The notes under the pieces are model-generated. The model made no database searches and was not told the DNA's origin. It worked only from the letters and a program-made list of their open reading frames with translations. A stretch of 12,761 nucleotides of DNA. It comes from SKVL01 sp964559575 (GTDB lineage Bacteria; Patescibacteriota; Minisyncoccia; Phycocordibacterales; CSBR16-193). The first letter of the stretch is position 1. Each line of letters opens with the position of its first letter. Positions 6,020 to 12,720 of this stretch are shown in pieces. The translations under genes were made by a program, and so were the position numbers. The DNA is taken from the NCBI GenBank assembly GCA_964559575.1, contig CAZLGQ010000015.1, forward strand, positions 1-12,761. The letters run 5' to 3'.

Positions 6020-8065
6020 ATGAGTACAATAATACAGAGCAAGAAAACGCTTCTGACCGTAGTTGTTGGAACCGCAGTAGCCGCAGTTTTGGTTCTCGGT
6101 TCTTTTGCAGCTCCGGCACAAGCGCTAACTCAAGAACAGATCGATTCAATTCTCGGACTTCTTGAATCTTTTGGTGCTGATGAAGCAACTATGTCTAACG
6201 TAGAAGCAGCACTTACAGGTGAGGAAGCTCCTACTCCGGATCCTACTCCAACCCCAACTCCAGTTGAAGAACTCTTCACTAGAGACGTGAGTGTTGGAAG
6301 TAGTGGTGCTGAAGTAAAAAGACTTCAACAGTGGTTGAATGACAACGGATACACTGTAGCTTCTTCAGGAGCTGGTTCTCCTGGTAACGAAACCGAGTAC
6401 TTTGGTGAACTTACCAGACAGGCTGTAGCCGCTTACCAAGCAGCTAACAACATTGAACCAACTGCCGGATACTTTGGTCCTAAAACCAGAGCCGCTGTTA
6501 ACGCTGAAATAGAATCAGTTGATCCAGTTAACGACGAACCAGTTAACGACGAACCAGTTAACGACGAACCTGCTAATGATGAACCTGTTAACGATGAACC
6601 TGAGGTTGGACGTGAAGGAACCATCAGTGCAGAAAGAAGAGGTGACTACAGAAATGTAGAAGTTGGTATGGCTCAAACAAGAAACGTAGCAACTTACAGA
6701 ATAGAAGCTGATGACTCCAGAGTAGATGTTCAAAGAATTGATATCTACGTAGGTGGAGATAATGATCTTAAAGATCTTAGAAGTGAAATAGATCACATGG
6801 CTTTGAAGGTTGGAGGTGAAACTGTTGCAGAAACTCCTATCAACCGAAGTACCATTGGAAGAGACGATGACTACATCCGCTTTGGTGGACTTAGCATTAA
6901 TGTTCCAAGAGATGGACACACCGACTTTACTATTGAAGTGACCGTCGCTGATGAAGAAAGTCCTGATCCGGATGAATTTGAAATCGGTCCTATATCAGGA
7001 TCAGAAAGTCAAGGTGCTATAAGAGGAGTTGATACTGCAGGAATCAACATTTATGCTGACGCTACCAACTTCGTATCATTTGAACTTACAGGTGATGTAG
7101 AAGGTGAGCTTGAAGCTAGTAGAAATGCCAACACTCCTGACGAAGGACTTGTTGTTATTGATGAAGGAAGCTGGGAAGAGGTTCATCTTTTGAGCTTTGA
7201 CATTGAAGTATCAGAAGATGATGTTGATCTTGAAGACATAACCGTAACCTTAACTGAAACAGTTACAGATGGTGATTGGGGAGATATAGAAGGTTATGTA
7301 CAAGACCTTATCCTTAAAGAAGGTAACACTGTACTTGAAACAGTAAGTGCTACCAGTGGAGAAAATGAATTTATTGATCTAGGTCTTGAACTAGCTGAAG
7401 GAGAGGTTGTTACCATGGATGTATATGCAGAGGTCAGAATTGATGATGAAGAATTAGAAAATCAAGGATTCGCTCTTAAGGCTGAAGTTCTTGCTGATGA
7501 AAATGAAGAAATCGGTTACGACATGATGGATAACGATGTTCATCTTAGCGGAAATGCCAGAGGTTATAATCAAGGTATCTACATAGTAGCTCCTAGCGCT
7601 CAACTTTCTGCTTCCAGTATCGTAAGATCTGGTGAGAATAATGAGTATGGTGAAGCTTCTATGAGCATTGATGTAACAGCCGTAGGAGGAGACATTTACT
7701 TCACTGAAGAAGGATTACAGTTTGTAGATCAAGGAGAAGATTCTGGAGAATGGGATGTTAACTATGACCTAAGTAATCTTGATGAACAAGATGATCTTAA
7801 TGAACTCTATGGTGGATCATATGATGGTAATTCTGGCTTAGCGGCAACTACAACGGTTTACTTACTTGAAGAAGGTGAAACCGAAACCGTTTCCTTCAAT
7901 GCTGAAATTGAAGATGCTAATGCTTGGGTAAGTCTCAAAGTTGAAAACATTTGGTGGTGGACCGTAGATGAAAGTGGTAGTGCTTTCGAATTCTTGTTCA
8001 CCGATGATATGGAAGATGTTGACGCACTTGAAACTGACGAAGTTAGAGTTAGAGACAGTGTTTAA
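6020..8065 (+). CDS. Exported peptidoglycan-binding surface protein, S-layer-like (copy 1)
   Basis: A 681-residue exported, strongly acidic protein. A signal peptide (1-35, cleavage likely after APAQA) is followed by a helical segment (37-66), a Pro/Thr linker (70-81), a PG_binding_1 domain (about 86-163, with GAEVKRLQQWL, YFGELTRQAVAAYQ and YFGPKTRAAV) that should hold it to cell-wall peptidoglycan, five VNDEP-type repeats (170-194), and about 480 residues of beta-rich sequence. I see three related beta modules (starting near 198, 377 and 530), each with a pattern like YRIEADDSRVDVQRIDIYV; their triplication is inference. Length, acidity and regular codon use suggest an abundant surface or S-layer protein. 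It is preceded by the long structured leader, has no Shine-Dalgarno sequence and ends before a 3' hairpin and strong terminator. Its paralog lies 1.8 kb downstream. Confidence 0.9.
   Translation: MSTIIQSKKTLLTVVVGTAVAAVLVLGSFAAPAQALTQEQIDSILGLLESFGADEATMSNVEAALTGEEAPTPDPTPTPTPVEELFTRDVSVGSSGAEVKRLQQWLNDNGYTVASSGAGSPGNETEYFGELTRQAVAAYQAANNIEPTAGYFGPKTRAAVNAEIESVDPVNDEPVNDEPVNDEPANDEPVNDEPEVGREGTISAERRGDYRNVEVGMAQTRNVATYRIEADDSRVDVQRIDIYVGGDNDLKDLRSEIDHMALKVGGETVAETPINRSTIGRDDDYIRFGGLSINVPRDGHTDFTIEVTVADEESPDPDEFEIGPISGSESQGAIRGVDTAGINIYADATNFVSFELTGDVEGELEASRNANTPDEGLVVIDEGSWEEVHLLSFDIEVSEDDVDLEDITVTLTETVTDGDWGDIEGYVQDLILKEGNTVLETVSATSGENEFIDLGLELAEGEVVTMDVYAEVRIDDEELENQGFALKAEVLADENEEIGYDMMDNDVHLSGNARGYNQGIYIVAPSAQLSASSIVRSGENNEYGEASMSIDVTAVGGDIYFTEEGLQFVDQGEDSGEWDVNYDLSNLDEQDDLNELYGGSYDGNSGLAATTTVYLLEEGETETVSFNAEIEDANAWVSLKVENIWWWTVDESGSAFEFLFTDDMEDVDALETDEVRVRDSV
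6527..6601 (+). repeat. Five tandem 15-bp units encoding VNDEP
   Basis: Units begin at 6527, 6542, 6557, 6572 and 6587. The first two are identical (GTTAACGACGAACCA), the third differs at one base and the last two have more changes, one giving ANDEP. The in-frame array forms an acidic, probably extended spacer between the wall-binding and beta-rich parts and could expand or contract. The paralog has an unrelated Thr/Pro-rich linker at the same place. Confidence 0.9.
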
Positions 8066-8071
8066 TTATAG

Positions 8072-8117
8072 TAATATTTCTATCTTTAACCTCTTAGGTT
8101 AGTTAAAAGAAATATTA
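8072..8117 (+). repeat. 3'-UTR hairpin of the first surface gene
   Basis: TAATATTTCT (8072-8081) pairs with AGAAATATTA (8108-8117); inside it TAACC (8087-8091) pairs with GGTTA (8097-8101). It lies between the stop codon and the terminator, as expected of a stabilising 3' structure on an abundant mRNA. Confidence 0.6.
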
Positions 8118-8120
8118 GCA

Positions 8121-8150
8121 AAAACCCGCACCCTTTGGTGCGGGTTTTTT
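8121..8150 (+). terminator. Strong intrinsic terminator of the first surface gene
   Basis: CCCGCACC (8125-8132) and GGTGCGGG (8137-8144) form a perfect GC stem around CTTT, followed by six T's; flanking A's allow four more pairs. Confidence 0.95.
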
Positions 8151-8227
8151 GTTTGCCTAAAATCCTAAAACCCCAACCCCAACCTCAACAACCCAAGGAA
8201 GCCACAACCCGGCAAAGTCTTAAATCT

Positions 8228-8368
8228 GGGGAAGTCAGACTTCCCCAAAACCTCAATCAAACCCCAATAGTCTAGGAAATCACACTCTGGGGAAGTCAGA
8301 CTTCCCCAAAATACTTTCATAAAACACAAACTATTTTAATTCTGATCCTGGGGAAGTCAGACTTCCCC
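8228..8368 (+). repeat. Left REP cluster: three identical 19-bp palindromes
   Basis: GGGGAAGTCAGACTTCCCC occurs at 8228-8246, 8289-8307 and 8350-8368, each preceded by CT. The two spacers are both 42 nt but different: X (8247-8288) and Y (8308-8349). Y recurs almost unchanged to the right of the transposase gene. The palindromes fold as 9-bp stems with a tiny loop, as expected of the single-stranded hairpin substrates of REP-associated transposases. Confidence 0.9.
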
Positions 8369-8415
8369 AGACTGTCTTCCACAGGTATGTGCTTTTCTTG
8401 GTGTATAAATATTAA

Positions 8416-8421
8416 TATAAT
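8416..8421 (+). promoter_or_regulatory. Possible -10 box of the transposase gene
   Basis: TATAAT ends 6 bp before the ATG at 8428, which would make the transcript start at or next to the start codon (leaderless). An overlapping alternative TATAAA lies at 8404-8409. No good -35 is seen for either. Confidence 0.3.
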
Positions 8422-8427
8422 ATCTAT

Positions 8428-9150
8428 ATGCGAAAAGAACCTTATGCCGTTGGTAGTATAGTTCATGTTATAAAACGAGGTGCCAGAGGCTTGGAGATCG
8501 TTTATGACTCTGGAGATCGTTGGCGGTTTCTTTTAATGTTGAGACATTTAAATGACAAACATCAACCAAAAGATTGGCTTCGTGATATTACAAAAGAGGA
8601 CCTGATTAAAACACTTCAGAGGCCTTCATTTTGGCCCGAACAGAAGCGTTTAACTAAGATCTTGGGGTTTTCTTTGTTGGATAATCATTTTCACCTTATT
8701 CTTGAAGAAATAGAGGATGGAGGTATAACTGATTTTATGAGACGACTTTGCGTAAGTATGACAAAAGGTTTTAACGAAAGATATGAAGAAAAAGGATCTT
8801 TGTTTCAAGGTGCTTTTAAGTCTGTAACTGTAAATTCTGATCTTCAACTACAACGTTTAGCGATTTATGTAATGGTCAAAAATACACTGGAAATGTATCC
8901 GGAAGGAGGGCTTAAAGGCGCTCTTAAGGATCTTGATACTGCTTGGGAGTGGGCGATAAATTACCCTTACTCAAGTTTAGGTAATTATGCTGGTAAAAGA
9001 ACCTCAGTTATCCTTAATAAGGGTGTATTAGGAGAAATATTTCCTAAACCTGAGATTTTAAAGGAATTTGCTTTTGAGGTTATGAAAGATTATAAAAACG
9101 AACTAATTCTTCCTTTAGAAGGAGTAATTCTTGAAGAACCAACTATTTAA
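8428..9150 (+). CDS. REP-associated tyrosine transposase (Y1/HUH family)
   Basis: A 240-residue single-strand endonuclease/transposase of the TnpA-REP (RAYT) group. The family cuts and rejoins DNA at short hairpins through a 5'-phosphotyrosine link. Visible family features are the N-terminal strand GSIVHVIKRGARGLEIVYDSG, the HUH pair HFH (H87, H89) in LLDNHFHLIL, the segment GSLFQGAFKSV (123-133), the presumed catalytic tyrosine Y147 in IYVMVKN and YPYSSL (179-184). The length is normal and no key residue is missing, so it may be active. Six identical palindromes flank it in two groups of three, the usual arrangement of RAYTs with their REP targets. It separates the two surface-protein paralogs, which could mean it arrived after their duplication. 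Its start has no Shine-Dalgarno sequence. Confidence 0.93.
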   Translation: MRKEPYAVGSIVHVIKRGARGLEIVYDSGDRWRFLLMLRHLNDKHQPKDWLRDITKEDLIKTLQRPSFWPEQKRLTKILGFSLLDNHFHLILEEIEDGGITDFMRRLCVSMTKGFNERYEEKGSLFQGAFKSVTVNSDLQLQRLAIYVMVKNTLEMYPEGGLKGALKDLDTAWEWAINYPYSSLGNYAGKRTSVILNKGVLGEIFPKPEILKEFAFEVMKDYKNELILPLEGVILEEPTI

Positions 9151-9182
9151 AATTCTATAAATTTAAAGAATTTATAGAATTT
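9150..9182 (+). repeat. Perfect 14-bp hairpin at the transposase stop
   Basis: AAATTCTATAAATT (9150-9163) pairs fully with AATTTATAGAATTT (9169-9182) around TAAAG, beginning at the last base of the TAA stop. No T-run follows, so it is at best an unusual terminator. Confidence 0.6.
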
Positions 9183-9190
9183 AAAGTTTT

Positions 9191-9337
9191 GGGGAAGTCA
9201 GACTTCCCCAAAATACTTCCATAAAAACACAAACGCTATTTTTAATTCTGATCCTGGGGAAGTCAGACTTCCCCAAAAATTACAAAACTTCAATGGTCTA
9301 GGGGGAGGGTTAAACCCTGGGGAAGTCAGACTTCCCC
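9191..9337 (+). repeat. Right REP cluster: three identical 19-bp palindromes
   Basis: GGGGAAGTCAGACTTCCCC occurs at 9191-9209, 9256-9274 and 9319-9337. The first spacer (9210-9255, 46 nt) is nearly identical to left spacer Y; the second (9275-9318, 44 nt) shares a core near GTCTAGG with left spacer X. The order is therefore REP-X-REP-Y-REP, gene, REP-Y-REP-X-REP, with all units in the same orientation. Flanks are asymmetric: five of the six copies are followed by AAA. Confidence 0.9.
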
Positions 9338-9357
9338 AAACGTTGTATGTTTATTAT

Positions 9358-9378
9358 TTATCCACAAAGTTATCCACA
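9358..9378 (+). promoter_or_regulatory. Two adjacent perfect DnaA boxes
   Basis: TTATCCACA occurs at 9358-9366 and again at 9370-9378 in the same orientation, 12 bp apart. A strongly AT-rich stretch follows (9396-9425). Boxes next to an unwinding-prone region resemble part of a replication origin, but two boxes are fewer than usual and no dnaA gene is in view. Confidence 0.5.
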
Positions 9379-9568
9379 GTTTGGGTTAAGTTATGAAATT
9401 TTTTTATTTATAAAAATTAAAAACAAAAGACAGTAAATTATGTCTCTTTTGTCCCTTACTAAACCCAAAATTATTAAACCAATATATCCTTATTTTTAAA
9501 CGATCTTTAACAGACGTAAGAGACTAAAAGCTTCTAATGGACCGATTACGGACATGAACTGTGGATTA

Positions 9569-9613
9569 CTTTATTTCTTTTATTTAAAAAAGCTAATAAA
9601 ATAAAGGTTTTTT
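9569..9613 (+). terminator. Terminator-like hairpin upstream of the second surface gene
   Basis: CTTTATTT (9569-9576) pairs with AAATAAAG (9599-9606), with an inner CTTTT/AAAAG stem, followed by G and six T's (9608-9613). It would stop transcription coming from the transposase side or from an unannotated small RNA. Confidence 0.5.
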
Positions 9614-9655
9614 GATAAAACCGCTCAACAAAGCGGTAAAATAAATTTACTCCTA

Positions 9656-9683
9656 TTGACACTCTTAAGATAAATGCTAATAT
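9656..9683 (+). promoter_or_regulatory. Strong promoter of the second surface gene
   Basis: A perfect -35 TTGACA (9656-9661), a 16-bp spacer and -10 TAATAT (9678-9683) with an extended TGC just before it. Transcription should start near 9690, giving a leader of about 205 nt. Confidence 0.8.
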
Positions 9684-9814
9684 ATATTTAGCGCTTGTAT
9701 TTGAAAGAAAGGACTCAATTACAAGTTAACTCAGAAATAACAAAAGCCTTTCTTCCGTCTTTAAATTTAAAAAAGAGGCGGGATTTTCTCTTGCAGTTTT
9801 TTTTACAGACATTT

Positions 9815-9842
9815 CTTTTGTTGGTCGGTACAAAAGTTTTTT
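9815..9842 (+). terminator. Intrinsic terminator inside the leader
   Basis: CTTTTGT (9815-9821) and ACAAAAG (9830-9836) form a 7-bp stem around an 8-nt loop, followed by six T's (9837-9842). It lies about 54 nt before the second surface gene, on the same strand, so it would truncate that transcript unless opened. Confidence 0.6.
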
Positions 9843-9884
9843 ATGGATGTAAGAAAAAAGCAAGATCTAATTATTAACTATTAA
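9843..9884 (+). CDS. Possible 13-codon upstream ORF
   Basis: An ATG directly after the leader terminator opens a frame of 13 codons (MDVRKKQDLIINY) ending in TAA 11 nt before the surface-gene start. It is out of frame with that gene, has no Shine-Dalgarno sequence and could be chance. If translated it would be a leader peptide or a means to deliver ribosomes to the next start. Confidence 0.2.
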   Translation: MDVRKKQDLIINY

Positions 9885-9895
9885 TAAAATTAATC

Positions 9896-11887
9896 ATGAA
9901 ATCTAAAAATTTAACAAGATCAAAAAAGGTCTCTGTAATAACAACAGGATTATTGGTACTTGTTTTCCTTTTCGGTTTTTCCTTTACGGCACAAGCTCAG
10001 TTAAATCAAAATCAAATAAATTCAATTTTGGCACTTCTTCAGTCCTTTGGGGCTGATCAGGGGGTTATAAGTAATGTTGAGTCAGCTTTAACCGGAACTC
10101 CGGTTACAACACCGGTTCCTGTAGTAGAGATGTTTACAAGAGATCTTAGTTTGGGAAGTACCGGTGCTGATGTAAAAAGACTTCAAGAGTGGCTTAACAA
10201 CAACAATTATCGTGTAGCAACTTCAGGAGCCGGTTCTCCGGGCAATGAAACCGAGTACTTTGGTGAAAGAACAAGAAGTGCTGTATCTTCTTATCAGTCA
10301 GCTAATAACATTTCACCAACTGTTGGATACTTTGGTCCTTTGACCAGAGCTTCAATAAACGCAAGAATCCAAGCCACTACTCCAACTACTCCAACTCCTC
10401 CCACAACCCCAACCCCTCCTCAGGAGCCAGGAGAAGAGGAACCTTCGGTTCCCGGAATGGAGGGAATGGTAAGCGTTGAGATCAGAGGAGATTATAGAGG
10501 TGTGGAGTTGGCTTTGGAAGAGACTAAAAAAGTAGCTATGTTTAGAATAAAAGCTGAAGATTCCGATGTTAGTGTTAGGAGAGTGGATATTTATGTAGAG
10601 GATGAACACGGTAGTAACTATGAAGACTCTCTTAGAAATTTCAGAGATGATATAGATAATTTAGCTCTTTATATTGGCGATAAAAAAATTGCCGAAACAG
10701 CCATTAATAGAAGTACTGTATCTAGAAGTGATGGTTATGTAAGGTTTGGTGGATTAAATATAGAAGTAAAAAAAGGCGGACATGTTGATTTAGCTATAGA
10801 AGTTAAATCTTCAGATTCTACTTCTTTAAAAAGCACATCTTATACAATAGGTCCTATGGAAAATGCGTCTATTAGAGCTGTTGATACTGCCGGAATAAAC
10901 ATATATACCAATTCTGTTTCCGGAAGACTTTTTAGGTTGGCCGGAAAAGTTGTTGATGATCTTGAGATCAGATCTAGAGATGATTCTCCTGAAGAAGGAA
11001 AGGTTGTAATAGGTAAAAATGCTTTTGAAAAGGTTGATTTGCTTGTTTTTGACTTAAAAAATGGTGATTCTGCAGTAGAAATAGAAAGTATTAAAGTTAG
11101 AATAGAAGGAGATTTTTCAGCTGATCAGGTTCAAGACATTCTTTTGTACGAAGGTAACACCTTAATAGATGCTGTATCTATAAGTTCTCCCGGAACGATT
11201 GCTTTTGACACTGATATAGAAATGAGTAGAAATGAAACGATCAAATTAAATGTTAAAGCTGATGTTAGGATAAAGGACGTTGATGAACAGGGGATTGAAA
11301 TAAGAGCTGTTATAAATCAAGCAGATAATATTGGAGTGGGTTATGATCAAAGAGATGAGTTGGTTGATATAAAAAGAAATATTAACGGAAGATGGCAGTA
11401 TGTTTATGTTAAAACTCCAACTATCAGTTTGAAAAATTCAAGCATTGAAAGAAGTGGTGATAAAAATGAATTTGGAGAAGCTTATATTAACCTTGATATA
11501 AAAGCTGTTGGTGGTGATGTTTACTTTACCAAAGAAGGTGTAAAAATAGTTGAAATCGCAGGTCAAAGCACATGGGATGAAAGAATTTCAATGGAATCAC
11601 GATTTAGTGGTACGGCAGTTGACGATTTAGACGATCTTTTTGGTACAGATCCGGTAGTAGGTGGATCTGAGGGTGATAACGTTTATCTGTTAAGAGAAGG
11701 TGATACCGGAGTAATAAACATCAAAGCCGAAACCAAAGATGCTAATGACTGGATCAGATTAAAGGTGGATGAGATAAACTGGTGGGTAAAGGATAGTAAA
11801 GGAAAAGTATTTCACTTCTATTTTGATAGTGAAATAGAAAGTATTGATAAACTGGAAACAGAGAGTGTCAGAGTCAGAATATCTTAA
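9896..11887 (+). CDS. Exported peptidoglycan-binding surface protein, S-layer-like (copy 2)
   Basis: A 663-residue paralog of the 6020-8065 product with the same order: signal peptide (1-34, cleavage likely after TAQA), helical segment (36-67), PG_binding_1 (about 79-157, with GADVKRLQEWL, YFGERTRSAVSSYQ and YFGPLTRASI), a Thr/Pro linker (161-186) instead of VNDEP repeats, and a beta-rich region (from about 190) with three similar modules starting near 190, 363 and 510. Conserved stretches include SGAGSPGNETEYFGE and EFGEAYINLDIKAVGGDVYF (EYGEASMSIDVTAVGGDIYF in copy 1). It has more lysine and visibly more AT-rich codons than copy 1, so it may be less expressed or used under other conditions. 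It has its own strong promoter and an attenuator-like leader, and ends at a bidirectional terminator. Confidence 0.9.
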   Translation: MKSKNLTRSKKVSVITTGLLVLVFLFGFSFTAQAQLNQNQINSILALLQSFGADQGVISNVESALTGTPVTTPVPVVEMFTRDLSLGSTGADVKRLQEWLNNNNYRVATSGAGSPGNETEYFGERTRSAVSSYQSANNISPTVGYFGPLTRASINARIQATTPTTPTPPTTPTPPQEPGEEEPSVPGMEGMVSVEIRGDYRGVELALEETKKVAMFRIKAEDSDVSVRRVDIYVEDEHGSNYEDSLRNFRDDIDNLALYIGDKKIAETAINRSTVSRSDGYVRFGGLNIEVKKGGHVDLAIEVKSSDSTSLKSTSYTIGPMENASIRAVDTAGINIYTNSVSGRLFRLAGKVVDDLEIRSRDDSPEEGKVVIGKNAFEKVDLLVFDLKNGDSAVEIESIKVRIEGDFSADQVQDILLYEGNTLIDAVSISSPGTIAFDTDIEMSRNETIKLNVKADVRIKDVDEQGIEIRAVINQADNIGVGYDQRDELVDIKRNINGRWQYVYVKTPTISLKNSSIERSGDKNEFGEAYINLDIKAVGGDVYFTKEGVKIVEIAGQSTWDERISMESRFSGTAVDDLDDLFGTDPVVGGSEGDNVYLLREGDTGVINIKAETKDANDWIRLKVDEINWWVKDSKGKVFHFYFDSEIESIDKLETESVRVRIS

Positions 11888-11900
11888 TGATATCTTTAGT

Positions 11901-11930
11901 AAAAAACCGCCAATAAAATGGCGGTTTTTT
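11901..11930. terminator. Bidirectional intrinsic terminator
   Basis: AAAAAACCGCCA (11901-11912) pairs with TGGCGGTTTTTT (11919-11930) around ATAAAA. T-runs follow on both strands, so it can end both the second surface gene and the minus-strand gene pair to its right. A near-consensus DnaA site TTTTCCACA follows at 11933-11941. Confidence 0.93.
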
Positions 11931-11966
11931 ATTTTTCCACAAGATATTCACATGGATTTTAATAGA

Positions 11967-12716
11967 CTATTTCTGTATACATCTTACAGAAAAACCCATA
12001 TTCTTAGCTGCGGCTGTACGTCTTATACCCTCAGAGCTTCCCGGAATGATAGTTCTTCTCCAACCGGAAACATCTAAAGTTGAACTCCAAAAATTTGCAC
12101 GATGGCCTATCCAACTGTAAATTCCACTGCTTAATCTATATCCTCCGGGAACCGCTCTGAAACCGTATTCGTTGAAGTTTCTTCTTTCTCCAATATTTTT
12201 ATCTTTCCAAAGTTCAGCTTCTCCGGCTATTTTGGTGGCGATATTTTCTCCACGCCAGTAGATAAGGTCTATCTCTTCTTCACTTATCCCCATCTCTCTT
12301 TCAAACTCTTTCCAGTCGTCGTCGGTTGGTACATACCAGCCTTTGGGACATATTCCTTTATTTACGGCATATATATTGTATAAAGCACCGTATATATCAC
12401 AGTTTTCTTTACTGTTGTCATAACAAGCATAGGCACCTTTGTTTTTGTTTCCGGCTTCTCTCCACGATTCGTTTGATATTGGTTTAGGTATTTTACTTCC
12501 GTCTGAAAATCTGGTTGTTTTTAGATTTTCTGCCATCCAACATCTTTCACCAATATCTATGATTTCATATGTGTTTCCTTCTATATCTGAAATTCTATCG
12601 GTTTTACAGATAGATGTTTTTTCATTGTTTGGGATGAAAAATATAAAGCTAATAATAACAGTTAAAAAAAGGGTTATAAAAAAAGATCTTTTTAAAAATA
12701 TTTTATATATTTTCAT
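11967..12716 (-). CDS. Secreted protein with Fibrobacter-succinogenes major paralogous domain
   Basis: A 249-residue protein with a basic start (MKIYKIFLKR), a hydrophobic segment (about 11-28) serving as signal peptide or anchor, and an exported domain of the Fib_succ_major type (about 43-249). Recognisable motifs are DIEGNTYEIIDIGERCWMAEN LKTT (44-67), YGALYNIYAV, ICPKGWYVPTDDDW (122-135), YGFRAVPGGYR, ANFWSST and the terminal GFSVRCIQK. Cysteines in RCWMAEN, YACYD, ENCDIYG, GICPKG and VRCIQK could form disulfides outside the cell. The biochemical role of the domain is unknown; it is typically found in secreted proteins and in multiple copies. The end of a second similar gene lies 4 bp upstream, so this is the downstream member of a tandem pair, probably co-transcribed. 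There is no Shine-Dalgarno sequence. Confidence 0.88.
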   Translation of the reverse strand: MKIYKIFLKRSFFITLFLTVIISFIFFIPNNEKTSICKTDRISDIEGNTYEIIDIGERCWMAENLKTTRFSDGSKIPKPISNESWREAGNKNKGAYACYDNSKENCDIYGALYNIYAVNKGICPKGWYVPTDDDWKEFEREMGISEEEIDLIYWRGENIATKIAGEAELWKDKNIGERRNFNEYGFRAVPGGYRLSSGIYSWIGHRANFWSSTLDVSGWRRTIIPGSSEGIRRTAAAKNMGFSVRCIQK

Positions 12717-12720
12717 ATTC

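Larger units (their letters stand above)
8151..8427 (+). other. Intergenic region with three REP palindromes
   Basis: No gene is present. Positions 8157-8220 are unusually C-rich and G-poor on the plus strand (runs such as ACCCCAACCCCAACC). From 8228 it holds three palindromes at an exact 61-bp period, then a short AT-rich stretch leading to the transposase start. Confidence 0.7.
9338..9655 (+). other. Intergenic region with DnaA boxes and a possible small RNA
   Basis: No gene is present. After the DnaA boxes comes an AT-rich imperfect inverted repeat (9397-9419), then a less AT-rich part (9480-9570) with a small CCG-atta-CGG hairpin and a long-range pairing of GTCT and CTTAC (9442-9460) with GTAAGAGAC (near 9515-9523), ending in a terminator-like structure at 9569-9613. 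A further hairpin ACCGCT (9620-9625) / AGCGGT (9632-9637) precedes the promoter of the second surface gene. Confidence 0.45.
9690..9895 (+). promoter_or_regulatory. Leader with possible pseudoknot and attenuator
   Basis: CTTGTA (9694-9699) pairs with TACAAG (9720-9725) while AAGAAAGG (9705-9712) pairs with CCTTTCTT (9747-9754); the two stems interleave as an H-type pseudoknot. A terminator stem follows at 9815-9836. AACAAAAG (9739-9746) can pair with the left arm of that terminator (9815-9822) and so act as antiterminator. The last 40 nt before the ATG are AT-rich and unstructured with no Shine-Dalgarno sequence. The trigger, if any, is unknown. Confidence 0.5.

Noticed and set aside
6433..6919. 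Minus-strand frames within the first surface gene
   Set aside because: Repetitive antisense shadows of the VNDEP repeats and neighbouring codons, without a start signal or domain.
8228..9337. CRISPR array (short palindromic repeats at regular 61-65 bp spacing)
   Set aside because: Only three repeats on each side, repeats of 19 bp, and the spacers recur on the other side of a transposase instead of being unique; no cas genes.
9620..9637. ACCGCT/AGCGGT hairpin as a terminator
   Set aside because: No T-run follows on the plus strand and only a short broken one on the minus strand; just a 6-bp hairpin.
9695..9877. 60-residue frame starting with TTG in the leader of the second surface gene
   Set aside because: It runs through the attenuator hairpins, has no Shine-Dalgarno sequence and a composition like translated AT-rich leader.
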